64,000 nt of DNA, taken from NCBI GenBank assembly GCA_005778405.1, contig SXOA01000153.1, forward strand, positions 1-64,000. The letters run 5' to 3'. The DNA comes from Planctomycetaceae bacterium (GTDB lineage: Bacteria > Planctomycetota > Planctomycetia > Pirellulales > Pirellulaceae). This document shows positions 17,147 through 26,393 of this stretch, piece after piece. The stretch's first letter is position 1. Every line of letters starts with the position of its first letter. The notes beneath the pieces are model-generated. The model worked only from the letters and a program-made list of their open reading frames with translations. It ran no database searches and was not told the DNA's origin. Both the position numbers and the translations under genes were made by a program.

Positions 17147-18067
17147 TTATTGGTTAATGGCCTCGTTTCCGTCTTTAGAACCCCAGGCACGCCAGACGCT
17201 CAAACTGACGCTTTTGGGAACGAAGCTGGCAGACCCGTCGGCCTTCAAAAGCATGACGCCGTTGGGGTGAGCACTTGTTGCTGCCAGCGACGATTTTCCT
17301 GGCGGAAACGTGCAAGAGCAATCTCCCGGTGGTGCCACATGCTGGTAACCCCCACCCGCCGCGACCGTTCCAAAGAGCCACGGCGCGCCGGTATTCGAGC
17401 CGCTTTGGTTCGACAAAAGGCTGTAGTTGACCGCCCGGCAGGCCAACATTCCCTCATCCGCCGTGATGACTCCGGCGGGCCCCTTGAAGTTATCGGACTG
17501 GATGGTCACTACGGAATTGCTCCAATCCCCCTTGAGCCGCTCACTGAAACATGCTGTGTTGCTGGTCCCGTCCGAGATTTCTCCCATTGGAACGCAACTG
17601 TTGTTGCAAAACAGCCCATTGGCACCGGTGGAAGCCGCCTTCTCCAAAACATTTCCTTCGCAGCCATAGTAGTTGTTGCCTGCCCAGCCGAAAGGAATGG
17701 CCGTTTTGTCCGAGGGGCAGATGAAAATCGGGACCACCATGGCTTGTGCCGCGAGATTATTGGCATGGTCCGAGGCAACGCTGAAGTCGATTTTTCGGTA
17801 GACGTTTTCCTGCTCCATGAAGGGCAGCATCAGGCTATTGATCGAATGCCTACCAACTCCCCAACGGCCTGGGGGAAAGGTCTTCATGGCGTCGTGATAG
17901 AGATGCAGTGCAACGCCGATTTGTTTGAGGTTATTGCTGCACTGCATGCGGCGGGCGGCTTCGCGGGCGAACTGCACCGCGGGCAAGAGCAATGCGACCA
18001 GGACGCCGATGATGGCGATCACCACCAGCAGCTCCACGAGCGTAAAAGCGGGACGTTTCTGGGACAT
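17147..18067 (-). CDS. DUF1559 prepilin-like protein
   Basis: A 306-residue protein with a type IV prepilin/pseudopilin N-terminus: short basic leader, then FTLVELLVVIAIIGVLVALLLPAVQ, with the expected peptidase site before Phe8. Next comes the planctomycete signature AREAARRMQCSNNLKQIGVALHLYHD. The C-terminal end has NGVMLLKADGSASFVPKSV, close to the usual DUF1559 ending (a H-x9-DG-like tail). These proteins form a large expanded family in Planctomycetes and are thought to be pseudopilins of a secretion or surface-fibre system; the individual role is unknown. It is the first gene of the operon that leads into the selenoprotein genes. Confidence 0.92.
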   Translation of the reverse strand: MSQKRPAFTLVELLVVIAIIGVLVALLLPAVQFAREAARRMQCSNNLKQIGVALHLYHDAMKTFPPGRWGVGRHSINSLMLPFMEQENVYRKIDFSVASDHANNLAAQAMVVPIFICPSDKTAIPFGWAGNNYYGCEGNVLEKAASTGANGLFCNNSCVPMGEISDGTSNTACFSERLKGDWSNSVVTIQSDNFKGPAGVITADEGMLACRAVNYSLLSNQSGSNTGAPWLFGTVAAGGGYQHVAPPGDCSCTFPPGKSSLAATSAHPNGVMLLKADGSASFVPKSVSLSVWRAWGSKDGNEAINQ

Positions 18068-18290
18068 GACAAAACTCCAGACTGTAAAAAATAGATAAGT
18101 TCAAGCCAACTCTCGCCGCCACAAATCGCGGCTGCGAGCAAGAATGCAAGATCGGAACACTCACTTCACGGACCAAAGAACATCATTCAACGATCAGACC
18201 CGAGAAGACCGGCGCGCGCAAGCTGCGATATTCGCACAAGCGCGCAGGGCAATGGGGCGGCTCGCCACGAAGGGGCCGCAAAAGAAGAAA

Positions 18291-18791
18291 CTACCGCGGA
18301 GGGTGGAAGATGGACTGCGGGTAGTGCAACTCGTGATCGGTGTTGGAGCTGACGCCGCCAAAGCGGGGACCGGCCCCGTCATCACTGTCGCTCATTTGCA
18401 GAAGCAGCGCGGTCGATTCCTGCCCGCTGCTAGGAGGAACCGGAGGCGTGGGAGCGGCCGGCAACTCCGAGCGCTCGGAGCAGTTGGCGCCATTACAGGG
18501 CAATTTGCCTGGCAGTCTTTCCGCGGGAGCAGCGGGGAGGCTGTCTCTTGACGCGGTCCCTTCGCGATTGAAATCGGGACAGTTGGGACCGGTGCAGTCG
18601 CTGCCTTGGTGATCCTTCATCAAACTCGACGCCCGAACCAATTGGCCGCTGGCATTGCGAATAAAGACGTAATCGCCACAGCCGGCCTGGGCGGAATTCG
18701 CGAGTGCGAACATGGCCAGCACCAATCCGCCGGCAAGCGCGAAGGTCACTCGCGCGAATTGCAAAACGAAGGTGGGTCGAACTCGACTCAT
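18291..18791 (-). CDS. Small secreted CGDYV-family protein (copy 1)
   Basis: A 166-residue protein with a signal peptide or single membrane helix (FARVTFALAGGLVLAMFALANS) cut near AQA, followed by GCGDYVFIRNASGQL. The rest is low-complexity, Pro/Ser-rich, with paired cysteines (DCTGPNC, PCNGANCS). Its start overlaps the stop of the upstream CRTAC1 gene by four bases, so it is translationally coupled to it. A paralog with the same CGDYV start and PCNxxxC motif lies at 23859-24272, on the other side of the cytochrome/CRTAC1 pair. I recognise no characterised family. Confidence 0.72.
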   Translation of the reverse strand: MSRVRPTFVLQFARVTFALAGGLVLAMFALANSAQAGCGDYVFIRNASGQLVRASSLMKDHQGSDCTGPNCPDFNREGTASRDSLPAAPAERLPGKLPCNGANCSERSELPAAPTPPVPPSSGQESTALLLQMSDSDDGAGPRFGGVSSNTDHELHYPQSIFHPPR

Positions 18792-20659
18792 TTCGCTGGT
18801 GCCTGCTCGATTTGGTGCAGCAGATCTACTTTCGGATTTACTATATCCTGTTTGCTTCCATCATGCCAATAGATCGTGACCTTTTCAACTTTTTCGTGTT
18901 TCCCCAGGCCAAAAGTGAGCGCCAGCTCGGACTGCGAGAGGTATCCGCGGGTGGGGGAAACCAGCCGTTCCTGCACTAGGCCATCGACGATTACTTCCAC
19001 TCGGGCACCATAGGCAAAGTTGTTTTTCCCTTTCCCTTGGAGCGAAAGCCGCAGCCAGTGGTGGTCGAGTTTTTGATCGTTTCGGAGCAAACGGGGGGCT
19101 GAACCGCTGCCGGTGAGGATGAAATCGAGGTCTCCATCGCCGTCGATATCGGCAAAAGCGCTCCCCCGGCCGACCATGGTGGTGGTGAAGTCCGGGCTGA
19201 GGGAATCCCCTGGAACACGCACAAATTCGCTTTCGCCTTCGCCGGCATTCCAAAACAATTGGGGGGGCTGTTTGTAGCTCTGGCTCGTCTGAACTTTGGC
19301 GATGTCCTCTTCCAGGTGGCCGTTGGCGGTCAGCACATCCAGGCGGCCGTCGAGGTCGTAATCGAAGAAGAAGACGCCGAACTTAAGCTCCAAGCGAGAC
19401 TGTGGACCGAGGCCGGAAGGGAGGGCTTCGTCGGTAAACGACCAAGGGTTGCGGATGTCCTGCGTGGCGAACAACGAGGTGGGCTCATTGGCGAAGTTGC
19501 CAATCAGGATGCCGTAAGTGCCGTTGGGGCGGAAGGCCGCCACATCGCAGCCCATGGCTCCGCGGGCCTGGCCGTCGGGACCGTAGGCGACGCCGGACTT
19601 CTGGCCGACTTCCTCGAACTTCTCACCCTTGAGGTTGTGGAACAGAAAATTCTGAACCGTGTCGTTGGCTACGATGATGTCCATGAAACCGTCCCGATCA
19701 AGGTCGGCGAAGGAGACCCCCAGAGACTTGCCGACGGGAACTTTGGTGTTGACGTTGCGAACCTGAATCCCCATCTCGGCAGAAACATCCTTGAACTTAC
19801 CGTCCCCCTCATTGCGATAGAGGTAACAAAACGCTCCTTCGAACGGTACCGGCGGAGCAAACGCGCGATTCTCGCCGTCCAGCGTGGAGCCGAGGCTGAG
19901 GTCGATCTTTTGGGACCACTTGATGTAGTTGCAGACGAAGAGATCCAGTTGCCCGTCGTTGTTGTAGTCCACAAAGCCGCAACTGGTGCTCCACTGTGCG
20001 GGGACTCCGGCGACCCCCGCTTCCGCGGCGACATCGGTGAATTTACCCTGGTCATTTTTCAGCAAGTGATTCTCCCCCACCGCGGAAATGAACACATCCA
20101 GCCAGCCGTCGCTGTTGTAATCGCCGATAGCGATCCCCATGCCGTAGCAGGTGAGTTCGAGCCCGGCGGCCTTGGTAACGTCGGTGAATTTGCCTTTGCC
20201 GTCGTTTTGGTAGAGGGCCGCGGTCGGCGTCTCTTTCTCGCTTCCCGCGGGACGTTTCCAGGGCCAGTAGCAGGAGTTCACCAGGAGCAGGTCCTGGTCC
20301 CCGTCGTTGTCGTAATCGAAGAAGGCCGCTCCGCTCCCCATCGTCTCGGGCAGCAGCTTTTCTCCATAGCCGCCGGTGCAATGTTTGAAGTTGATTCCCG
20401 CCTCGGCGGTGATGTCCGTGAACTTGACTTTGGGGAGGCTGGCGACCATTTCGCGTAATTTATCGTCATGCTTGGGAATGATCGCCACTGGCGCTTTCTC
20501 GGAAGAGGGGCGAGAAATCCAGAAGATGACCCCGCTCGCAATCGCCACGGCGAACAAGATGATAACCAGCGATATTTTGAGCGCGCGACCGATGGCCGCG
20601 TCGTCGTGAGGGACGAGCTCTTCGGTGTCAGGCTTTCCGGCAGGTTCTGATTTGGACAT
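18788..20659 (-). CDS. CRTAC1-family FG-GAP/VCBS repeat protein
   Basis: A 623-residue protein with one N-terminal membrane segment (ALKISLVIILFAVAIASGVIFWI), so it is anchored with the rest outside the cytoplasm. The body is a beta-propeller of FG-GAP/VCBS repeats with calcium-type loops: FFDYDNDGDQDLLLVN, IGDYNSDGWLDVFIS, FVDYNNDGQLDLFVCN, FADLDRDGFMDIIVAN, FFDYDLDGRLDVLTAN and FADIDGDGDLDFILTG. The C-terminal end has the ASPIC/UnbV-like stretch ARVEVIVDGLVQERLVSPTR. Such proteins bind calcium and often adhere to ligands; no enzymatic role is known. It starts 13 bases after the multiheme cytochrome stop. Confidence 0.9.
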   Translation of the reverse strand: MSKSEPAGKPDTEELVPHDDAAIGRALKISLVIILFAVAIASGVIFWISRPSSEKAPVAIIPKHDDKLREMVASLPKVKFTDITAEAGINFKHCTGGYGEKLLPETMGSGAAFFDYDNDGDQDLLLVNSCYWPWKRPAGSEKETPTAALYQNDGKGKFTDVTKAAGLELTCYGMGIAIGDYNSDGWLDVFISAVGENHLLKNDQGKFTDVAAEAGVAGVPAQWSTSCGFVDYNNDGQLDLFVCNYIKWSQKIDLSLGSTLDGENRAFAPPVPFEGAFCYLYRNEGDGKFKDVSAEMGIQVRNVNTKVPVGKSLGVSFADLDRDGFMDIIVANDTVQNFLFHNLKGEKFEEVGQKSGVAYGPDGQARGAMGCDVAAFRPNGTYGILIGNFANEPTSLFATQDIRNPWSFTDEALPSGLGPQSRLELKFGVFFFDYDLDGRLDVLTANGHLEEDIAKVQTSQSYKQPPQLFWNAGEGESEFVRVPGDSLSPDFTTTMVGRGSAFADIDGDGDLDFILTGSGSAPRLLRNDQKLDHHWLRLSLQGKGKNNFAYGARVEVIVDGLVQERLVSPTRGYLSQSELALTFGLGKHEKVEKVTIYWHDGSKQDIVNPKVDLLHQIEQAPAK

Positions 20660-20672
20660 AGGGTTGGGTCAA

Positions 20673-23600
20673 TCAACGACCTCCGCCGACGGGCGAAGCG
20701 CCTGGGTTGGTTGCTGGGGAAGTTACCGCCGCTGCTGCCGGAAGTTCCGGCGCACCAGGACGGCGAAGGGGGTAAATCGCGACCGCTTCGGCGGCAGCTT
20801 TGGCGTACGGGTACTTTTCGCGAGCGATGGCGATTGCCTTGTCTCCAGCATTATCATCCGCTTTATACCGCTCGTGCATTGCTCGGTGCTGTTCCGCTAG
20901 TTCTTTTTCTTGCAGCGCTTCGTAGATCAAAGACAGGCCAAAATGGGCGGTGAAGTCCTCGGAATCTAGTTCCAGGGTTTTGAGGTAATAGTCTCGGGCC
21001 TCTTCCCGCATCCGCCGCTGCTCCTCTTCCTGGCCTTTGTGCCAGAGCTTCTTGGACTGCTCGAAGAGCGTTCGGGCCAGTTCGTTGATGACGCGATAGT
21101 CCTTGCTGAAGTCGTAACCCCGCTTGATCATAATGGGTGAGCGGTCGGTCAGCACGCTGCGATAATTCTGAATCGCTTCCGAAAAGTGTGCTTGCTGGGA
21201 ATTCACGCTCCCCTTCAGCCAGTTGATCGTCCAGACAGGCAAGTCCTCGGCCTTGCTGGCCGCGGCAACATTGAGCATCTCGGTTGCTTTGTCGAGCCGG
21301 CCATCTAATTGGTACAAGCGGGCCAGGTTGATCTGCCCATCGTACCGTCCCATTTCCGCAACTTTTTTGAACACTTCCTCCGACTGCCGTAACTGACCCT
21401 TTTTCCCTTCTAGCAAGAGTCCGATGCCGTAGTCATTCCACCGCTGCCATTCGTCCATGATGGGGGACGGCGGATTGGTGACTTTGGCATCAAAGCCTTC
21501 CACCGGCAGCGTGATCTTGTCCGTGGCCATGGTGGTAATGGGAAACTTGTTGATTACCGGCTCATTCGCGGGCCGCTGGGGGTCGAAGCCGGGGAAGGGC
21601 TTGGCACCGGCCTTGGCGGCGCGGGTGAAAAAGTCCACGTATTCGTGGTCGAACTTGCGGTACTGGAGCTTGATTTCAATCGTAATTGGTCCAGCAAGTT
21701 GCTCCATGGCGGGCATATCGAGCTCGTAATGGACGACCCAGCCCGCTCCCGGCGGAACTTGATGGTTGTAGAGCGGGGTGTAGATGTCTTGCGGGTTGCG
21801 GCGATTGATGCGGTTGCCGTTGCGATCCAGCATGAAGACATTGACAAAGTGGGCATAGCGATCCACCTCTCCCCTGGCGTCCATCCCGCCGCTGCGGCCG
21901 ATGACTTTGTCGCCACTCTTTACAGTCACGTCCATCCACATCTCATTGGAGTCGACAGTTCCTTGGGTCAGTGGATGCCCCAGCTTGAGCGTGCGGATGA
22001 CGGTCTCCAGCAGATATTTTTCACCTGGCTTCAGTTGGGGTTGGACCGGGCGAAGCGGGGCGAGTAGCTTTCCCAAAATCAGGCTATGTTCGGCCTCTGC
22101 CTGGCCGGGCTGGCGCTCGCGGAGCGCGAAGATGTCCACCCGCACACAGTCCTTGAGGAAGTCCTGGTGCGTTTTCATCGCGGCGTCGAAGTCGGGTGTG
22201 AAGCCCTGGGGGACTTCGCCCAGGAAGGGGGCGTGGGTGTCATCCCCCGGCATCTTCTTTTTGAAGAACGCGACTGCCGTGTTCGCGCCGGGGAAGAGAT
22301 GGTTATGGATGCTGAGCTTGCCGGTGCCGTCAAAATCCCGCGCCCCAAAGTCGCCGGACTGCACCAGGTTCATGTGGCAGCCGGCGCATTTCTGCTGGGT
22401 CTTCAATGGGAAATAGAAACTCTGGGCTCCGTGCGAAACACCGCTAAGGAGATAGGAGTCGTAGTGGTTCTGGCCGCGAAGGAATTCCTTGTAGTGGTTG
22501 AGCTCTTTAGGGAGGGACACTTTGTGACAGGTCGAGCAGAACTCCGCCGCTTTGTCCGGCTCCTTGTGGAACGGCTTGAGGAAGGTCTGCTTATGGAAGG
22601 AGGGCTTGGCCTTCACGAGCTGGTTGTTGATGTATTGCAGGACGGCATTGTCGCTGAAAGCAAAGGGATAGTGGACTGGTTCTTCGATCACGTAGTCGGC
22701 GTTGCCCTTGGTGCTGTTGACGTGCGTGATGGCGTGGCAGACGGTGCAAGTGATGCCGGCGTGAGCGGTGGGATCGTTCACCAGATCGTAATCGGGGTTG
22801 TCGAATTTGCCGCTCAGAAACGGCACGGGGTCGTGACAGCCGGCGCACCAGCGGCTGGATTTGACATGGCCGTCGCGCTTGAGGCCCATTTTTCGTGTTT
22901 CATCCACGCTGGCCAGATAGGCGGGGTTGTTGAAAGAGCTGAAGTGGTGGGCGCTGTGGAACCATCCCTTGTAGGCATCCTGATGGCACTTCAGGCAGTA
23001 GCTGTCCATCATCAGCGTCTTGTCGCTGATGAATTTGCCGTCATTGGTGGAAACGAGAGAGGGCTCAAAGTACTTCTTCCCTTCGACGGATCCTGGCCGG
23101 TTCCAGCCGCGTGGATCTTGCGAACGAAGGATAACCATGCCCCCCACCAGTGCCGCCACAATGGCTCCATAGGTAATGCCGATGCGCCATTTGATTTTCG
23201 GACCCGCCAGGCGATGAAGCCAATACAACCAGCCGGCGGCAACGGGGCAGAGGATATGCAGCCAGTACACAGTCAACCGAGAAATGGGATGCTTGAGATC
23301 AAACAGCCCTTCAATCCGCATCAGCAAAAGGCCCGTGGCGAGCACGACAATGCCGGCAGTAAGCAGCGCATAGCCGATACGGATGGCCCGCTTGTTCTTG
23401 CGGTTCCAGGAAGTGGCCATGTGAATCAGGCCGAAGGCGACAAACGGCACAATGAGCGCCAAGCCCAGCGCGATGTGCAGGGCGAACATGCACAAGTAGA
23501 AGTAGTCCTGATACGTCGCCCGCGTCACCCACTCCAGCGCGGTAATGCTGAACAGGAACACGGAATTCGCCACCAGGAGCGCGACCAAGGCGAATACCGT

Positions 23601-23693
23601 GTACAGCAGCACCCGCAGCCGCGGACCCACCGCCCGGACATACTTCTGCTTCTGCGGCTGGGAAGCCGTGGATTGTGCCAGAGAACTGGACAT
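20673..23693 (-). CDS. Membrane pentaheme cytochrome c with C-terminal TPRs
   Basis: A 1006-residue protein starting at ATG 23693 (GAAGG upstream; the longer ORF start adds an unlikely leader). The N-terminal part has about five membrane helices. A periplasmic region follows with five CxxCH heme motifs in order: CLKCH, CAGCH, CTVCH, CSTCH, CAGCH. The C-terminal part is helical with TPR-like repeats (GQINLARLYQLDGRLDKATEML, YYLKTLELDSEDFTAHFGLSL). The arrangement suggests electron transfer from the membrane to a periplasmic or surface partner; similar multiheme/TPR proteins paired with CRTAC1 genes are common in planctomycetes. Donor and acceptor are unknown. Confidence 0.88.
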   Translation of the reverse strand: MSSSLAQSTASQPQKQKYVRAVGPRLRVLLYTVFALVALLVANSVFLFSITALEWVTRATYQDYFYLCMFALHIALGLALIVPFVAFGLIHMATSWNRKNKRAIRIGYALLTAGIVVLATGLLLMRIEGLFDLKHPISRLTVYWLHILCPVAAGWLYWLHRLAGPKIKWRIGITYGAIVAALVGGMVILRSQDPRGWNRPGSVEGKKYFEPSLVSTNDGKFISDKTLMMDSYCLKCHQDAYKGWFHSAHHFSSFNNPAYLASVDETRKMGLKRDGHVKSSRWCAGCHDPVPFLSGKFDNPDYDLVNDPTAHAGITCTVCHAITHVNSTKGNADYVIEEPVHYPFAFSDNAVLQYINNQLVKAKPSFHKQTFLKPFHKEPDKAAEFCSTCHKVSLPKELNHYKEFLRGQNHYDSYLLSGVSHGAQSFYFPLKTQQKCAGCHMNLVQSGDFGARDFDGTGKLSIHNHLFPGANTAVAFFKKKMPGDDTHAPFLGEVPQGFTPDFDAAMKTHQDFLKDCVRVDIFALRERQPGQAEAEHSLILGKLLAPLRPVQPQLKPGEKYLLETVIRTLKLGHPLTQGTVDSNEMWMDVTVKSGDKVIGRSGGMDARGEVDRYAHFVNVFMLDRNGNRINRRNPQDIYTPLYNHQVPPGAGWVVHYELDMPAMEQLAGPITIEIKLQYRKFDHEYVDFFTRAAKAGAKPFPGFDPQRPANEPVINKFPITTMATDKITLPVEGFDAKVTNPPSPIMDEWQRWNDYGIGLLLEGKKGQLRQSEEVFKKVAEMGRYDGQINLARLYQLDGRLDKATEMLNVAAASKAEDLPVWTINWLKGSVNSQQAHFSEAIQNYRSVLTDRSPIMIKRGYDFSKDYRVINELARTLFEQSKKLWHKGQEEEQRRMREEARDYYLKTLELDSEDFTAHFGLSLIYEALQEKELAEQHRAMHERYKADDNAGDKAIAIAREKYPYAKAAAEAVAIYPLRRPGAPELPAAAAVTSPATNPGASPVGGGR

Positions 23694-23858
23694 GAAAAAC
23701 GCCTTCAAAACTTCACAAGATGGCCAAACCAGGCCGTCTAGGGAACAAGCCCATTCTACAAAGGAACACCGCAATATGAATTAGTAGAGATTTCGAACGT
23801 CTGGCAGATCCGCTGCTAAGAGCGCGCGCAGCCAGCGATACGCCCCCCGGAATGCGGC

Positions 23859-24272
23859 CTAGAGAGACGGCGGGCGCTGGAGAAGGGAGCGGAAGCCGGG
23901 CCGAGGATGTTCGCTGGAGAGGAGCCAATCGCTACTGGGAGAGTTGCCTTCCAGGTCGAGCGAATCGGCAAAGAGGGCCAAGGGTTTTTCGGAGGGGCTG
24001 CTGCTTGGCGGCGGGGAAGGGACTGGCAACTGGGGGACTTCTCCCCGACAGGCGGGGCTATTGCAGGGGGTCTTCGCCGGTGCAGGGACGTTCGAGAAAT
24101 CTTCCGCGACTTGCCTCGTGACGTGCGAACCACGCAGGATCACATAGTCGCCACAACTCGCCTGGCAGGTGCGGCCCGCAAGCATTGCCGCCAGCCCAAC
24201 CCCCAAGCAGACCATTCCCGTCAGGCCGCGAACGGCCGTTTGCGAGAATCGTGCTGGAAGGGGAAAGACCAC
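23859..24272 (-). CDS. Small secreted CGDYV-family protein (copy 2)
   Basis: A 137-residue protein with a signal peptide (TGMVCLGVGLAAMLAGRTCQA) followed by SCGDYVILRGSHVTRQ, a cysteine pair PCNSPACRG, and a Pro/Ser-rich tail. It is a diverged paralog of the gene at 18291-18791: both have the CGDYV motif right after cleavage, the PCNxxxC pair and a low-complexity end. It sits upstream of the multiheme cytochrome on the same strand, about 165 bases away. The function is unknown; the conserved cysteines suggest disulfide bonds. Confidence 0.68.
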   Translation of the reverse strand: MVFPLPARFSQTAVRGLTGMVCLGVGLAAMLAGRTCQASCGDYVILRGSHVTRQVAEDFSNVPAPAKTPCNSPACRGEVPQLPVPSPPPSSSPSEKPLALFADSLDLEGNSPSSDWLLSSEHPRPGFRSLLQRPPSL

Positions 24273-24488
24273 GAATTTACCCTTTTTGGGAAACCAGACT
24301 ATTTACGTCCAGCGGCTGAAACAGGTTCGGCTCTTTAACCAGCTTTCCAGAAGTAGCTAACTTTGGCCCTTAGACGCCGCACCAAACCCAATGGTTCCTT
24401 CCCGTTCCCCACGCCGGCCATCCTAAAAGGCGAGTTCGTGGTCGTCAAGGAAAAAGGCGGCGTTATCCCTGACACGACGGATATTTTC

Positions 24489-24971
24489 TCATTTTTCGTT
24501 CTGGAGATTAAGACTGATGAAGGCGGTATCCCTTTTGATTTCCCAATACAGTTGGCTGTAAAGATGGTCTTTGTATTTTGGCGGCAAGTCATCGATAGTG
24601 GTGTACTCATTTGGGTCTCTATTGCCACAGAGCCGCGGCAAGGGGAGGCTATCGACTCGAACTCTTCTGGTTTTGTGGATTGCTACGCGAGCCTTGCCGA
24701 TGAGTGCGCCTGCCTGCTTACCCGAGGTCAGACGGAACTGGCCCGCTTCGTTGGAGACACCCGAAGAGACCTCTCCATTCTCATAAAATAACTCTACAGT
24801 TCCCGACGTGACGGGCGCGCCGTCGAGTGTGAGTTGGCCAGTGACCTCTACGTACTTTGGCTCAACCTTGGGAATCGCGTAATGAGCCGCAGCGAACAGC
24901 GCGGTCAACACGGTAACGCCTAGCATTGCCGTGCGAAGTCGAAATTGCCACACTCTCAATCTGGCAGCCAT
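24489..24971 (-). CDS. Membrane-anchored carboxypeptidase-regulatory-like protein
   Basis: A 160-residue protein from ATG 24971, which lies one base past the stop of the upstream PQQ-type gene. It has one N-terminal membrane segment (LRTAMLGVTVLTALFAAAHYA). A small beta-sandwich follows: VEVTGQLTLDGAPVTSGTVELF, then NEAGQFRLTSGKQAGALIGKARVAI. This fits the carboxypeptidase-regulatory-like / transthyretin-like domain, a very common form of small exported planctomycete protein (V-x-G-x-V-x-x-DG-x-P). The function is unknown; it is co-transcribed with the propeller gene. Confidence 0.78.
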   Translation of the reverse strand: MAARLRVWQFRLRTAMLGVTVLTALFAAAHYAIPKVEPKYVEVTGQLTLDGAPVTSGTVELFYENGEVSSGVSNEAGQFRLTSGKQAGALIGKARVAIHKTRRVRVDSLPLPRLCGNRDPNEYTTIDDLPPKYKDHLYSQLYWEIKRDTAFISLNLQNEK

Positions 24972-24972
24972 T

Positions 24973-26226
24973 TTATTTCCCCAGGCAATACAAATACTCA
25001 TTCGACCTCAGCAGCAGCTTGCCATCCACCACGGCTGGGCTGGCGTTGAAGACGCTGCTGTCGAGCGGCTGGTTGTGAGCGAGGAGCTTGAATTGCGGGT
25101 CGGCGGCCACGACATAGACTCCGCGGTTGCGACTGACGTAGTAAATCTTGTCCCCGGCGAGCACCGCCGAGGCGTAGATGCGGTCGGGATTGGGCTGCAA
25201 ACGCTCTTCGTAGACGATTTCGCCGGTCTTGGCGTCGGCACAATAGACGATTCCGCGCCCCTCGTGCGCCCAGTAGAGATGGCCGCCATGAAACACGGGG
25301 GAGGAAACATTGCTCCCTTTCCCCATCTCCCACAATGGCGATACGTTTCCCGTGCCGCCGGCTTTCACGGCCACTCCCATGCCGGCCCGAGCGCCAATGG
25401 CGTAGACCACGTCTTCGTGCACCAGCACGGTCGGACAAACATAGTCCTTGACCCCCGGACAGCGCCACGCGGGCTGGCCGCTGTCGGCGTCATAGGCCAG
25501 GATTTCCCCCTGGCTGCTGATGACGACTTCGGTTTTGCCACTGGCCGGCGTGACCAGCACGGGGGAATTCCAGGCGCTCCGCACTCCCTTTTGCGCCCAA
25601 ACCTGCTTGCCGGTCAGCTTGTTCAGGGCGACCAGTCCGCTCCCCTCCACGCTGGCATTCACGATGACCAGATTCTTGTGAATTACCGGCGATGTCCCCG
25701 ATCCCCAGTTGTGTTTGCCGGTGCCGACCGATTGCGACCACCTGGGCTTGCCATCGAGCGTGAGCGCCCCGACGCCGTTCTTTCCCAAAAAGACATAGAG
25801 CAAGTTGCCGTCCGAGGCGGGCGTGCTGGAAGCATATCCGTGCAGCGCCTGGAAGCCCTGAAAGTTCTCTTCCGGCAGCGACGCATTCGCGGGAAAATCC
25901 CACGCGGGTTTGCCAGTGCCCAGATCAAAGGCGAGCACATGGCGGACGAGAGAACTCTGGTCACCAGGGTTTCGTTCGTCCAGCCCATAGCCGCTATAGC
26001 TGGTGAGAAACACTTTTCCACCCACGACGATCGGACTTGACGAGCCGTGGCCGCCGAGCTTTTGCTTCCAAAGGAGATTCGTGGAATCGTCCCACTGAGT
26101 CGGAGTCCCGGAGTCTTCGGTCCCCCCGTCTCGATTTGGCCCGCGAAACTGCGGCCAGTCGGCAGCCAGCAAAGCGGATCCGAAAGTGGCCAGACAAATG
26201 CCGACCAAGAGAATTGAGCGAATCAT
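24973..26226 (-). CDS. PQQ-type beta-propeller secreted protein
   Basis: A 417-residue protein starting at ATG 26226, where MIRSILLVGICLATFGSALLAA is a clear signal peptide; the longer ORF has no secretory N-terminus. The mature chain begins DWPQFRGPNRDG, a hallmark of planctomycete PQQ-like propellers. It contains repeated blades with a W-docking pattern (NLLWKQKLGG, KPRWSQSVG, KQVWAQKGV, QPAWRCPGV). These resemble the repeats of quinoprotein dehydrogenases and BamB, but catalytic PQQ/calcium ligands cannot be assigned, so an enzymatic role is not claimed. It is directly followed by the carboxypeptidase-regulatory-like gene. Confidence 0.88.
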   Translation of the reverse strand: MIRSILLVGICLATFGSALLAADWPQFRGPNRDGGTEDSGTPTQWDDSTNLLWKQKLGGHGSSSPIVVGGKVFLTSYSGYGLDERNPGDQSSLVRHVLAFDLGTGKPAWDFPANASLPEENFQGFQALHGYASSTPASDGNLLYVFLGKNGVGALTLDGKPRWSQSVGTGKHNWGSGTSPVIHKNLVIVNASVEGSGLVALNKLTGKQVWAQKGVRSAWNSPVLVTPASGKTEVVISSQGEILAYDADSGQPAWRCPGVKDYVCPTVLVHEDVVYAIGARAGMGVAVKAGGTGNVSPLWEMGKGSNVSSPVFHGGHLYWAHEGRGIVYCADAKTGEIVYEERLQPNPDRIYASAVLAGDKIYYVSRNRGVYVVAADPQFKLLAHNQPLDSSVFNASPAVVDGKLLLRSNEYLYCLGK

Positions 26227-26393
26227 CGAATTGTCCCCACAAGAGAATGGAAGCTGCCATTGTGGCCGTAACCAGGAGCAAATGGCAAGTTCGCGGGACA
26301 ACCTTACAAAAACAGCTCCAAAAAAGGGATGAAAACTGGGTTTATCGCGGACAGACGATCCCAAGCGTCTGAAATACCGCATGCGGCAATCGC

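Noticed and set aside
18971-23741. Long plus-strand ORFs opposite the CRTAC1 and cytochrome genes (19259-20458, 22086-23741)
   Set aside because: They mirror G+C-rich codons of the real genes and have no protein-family features.
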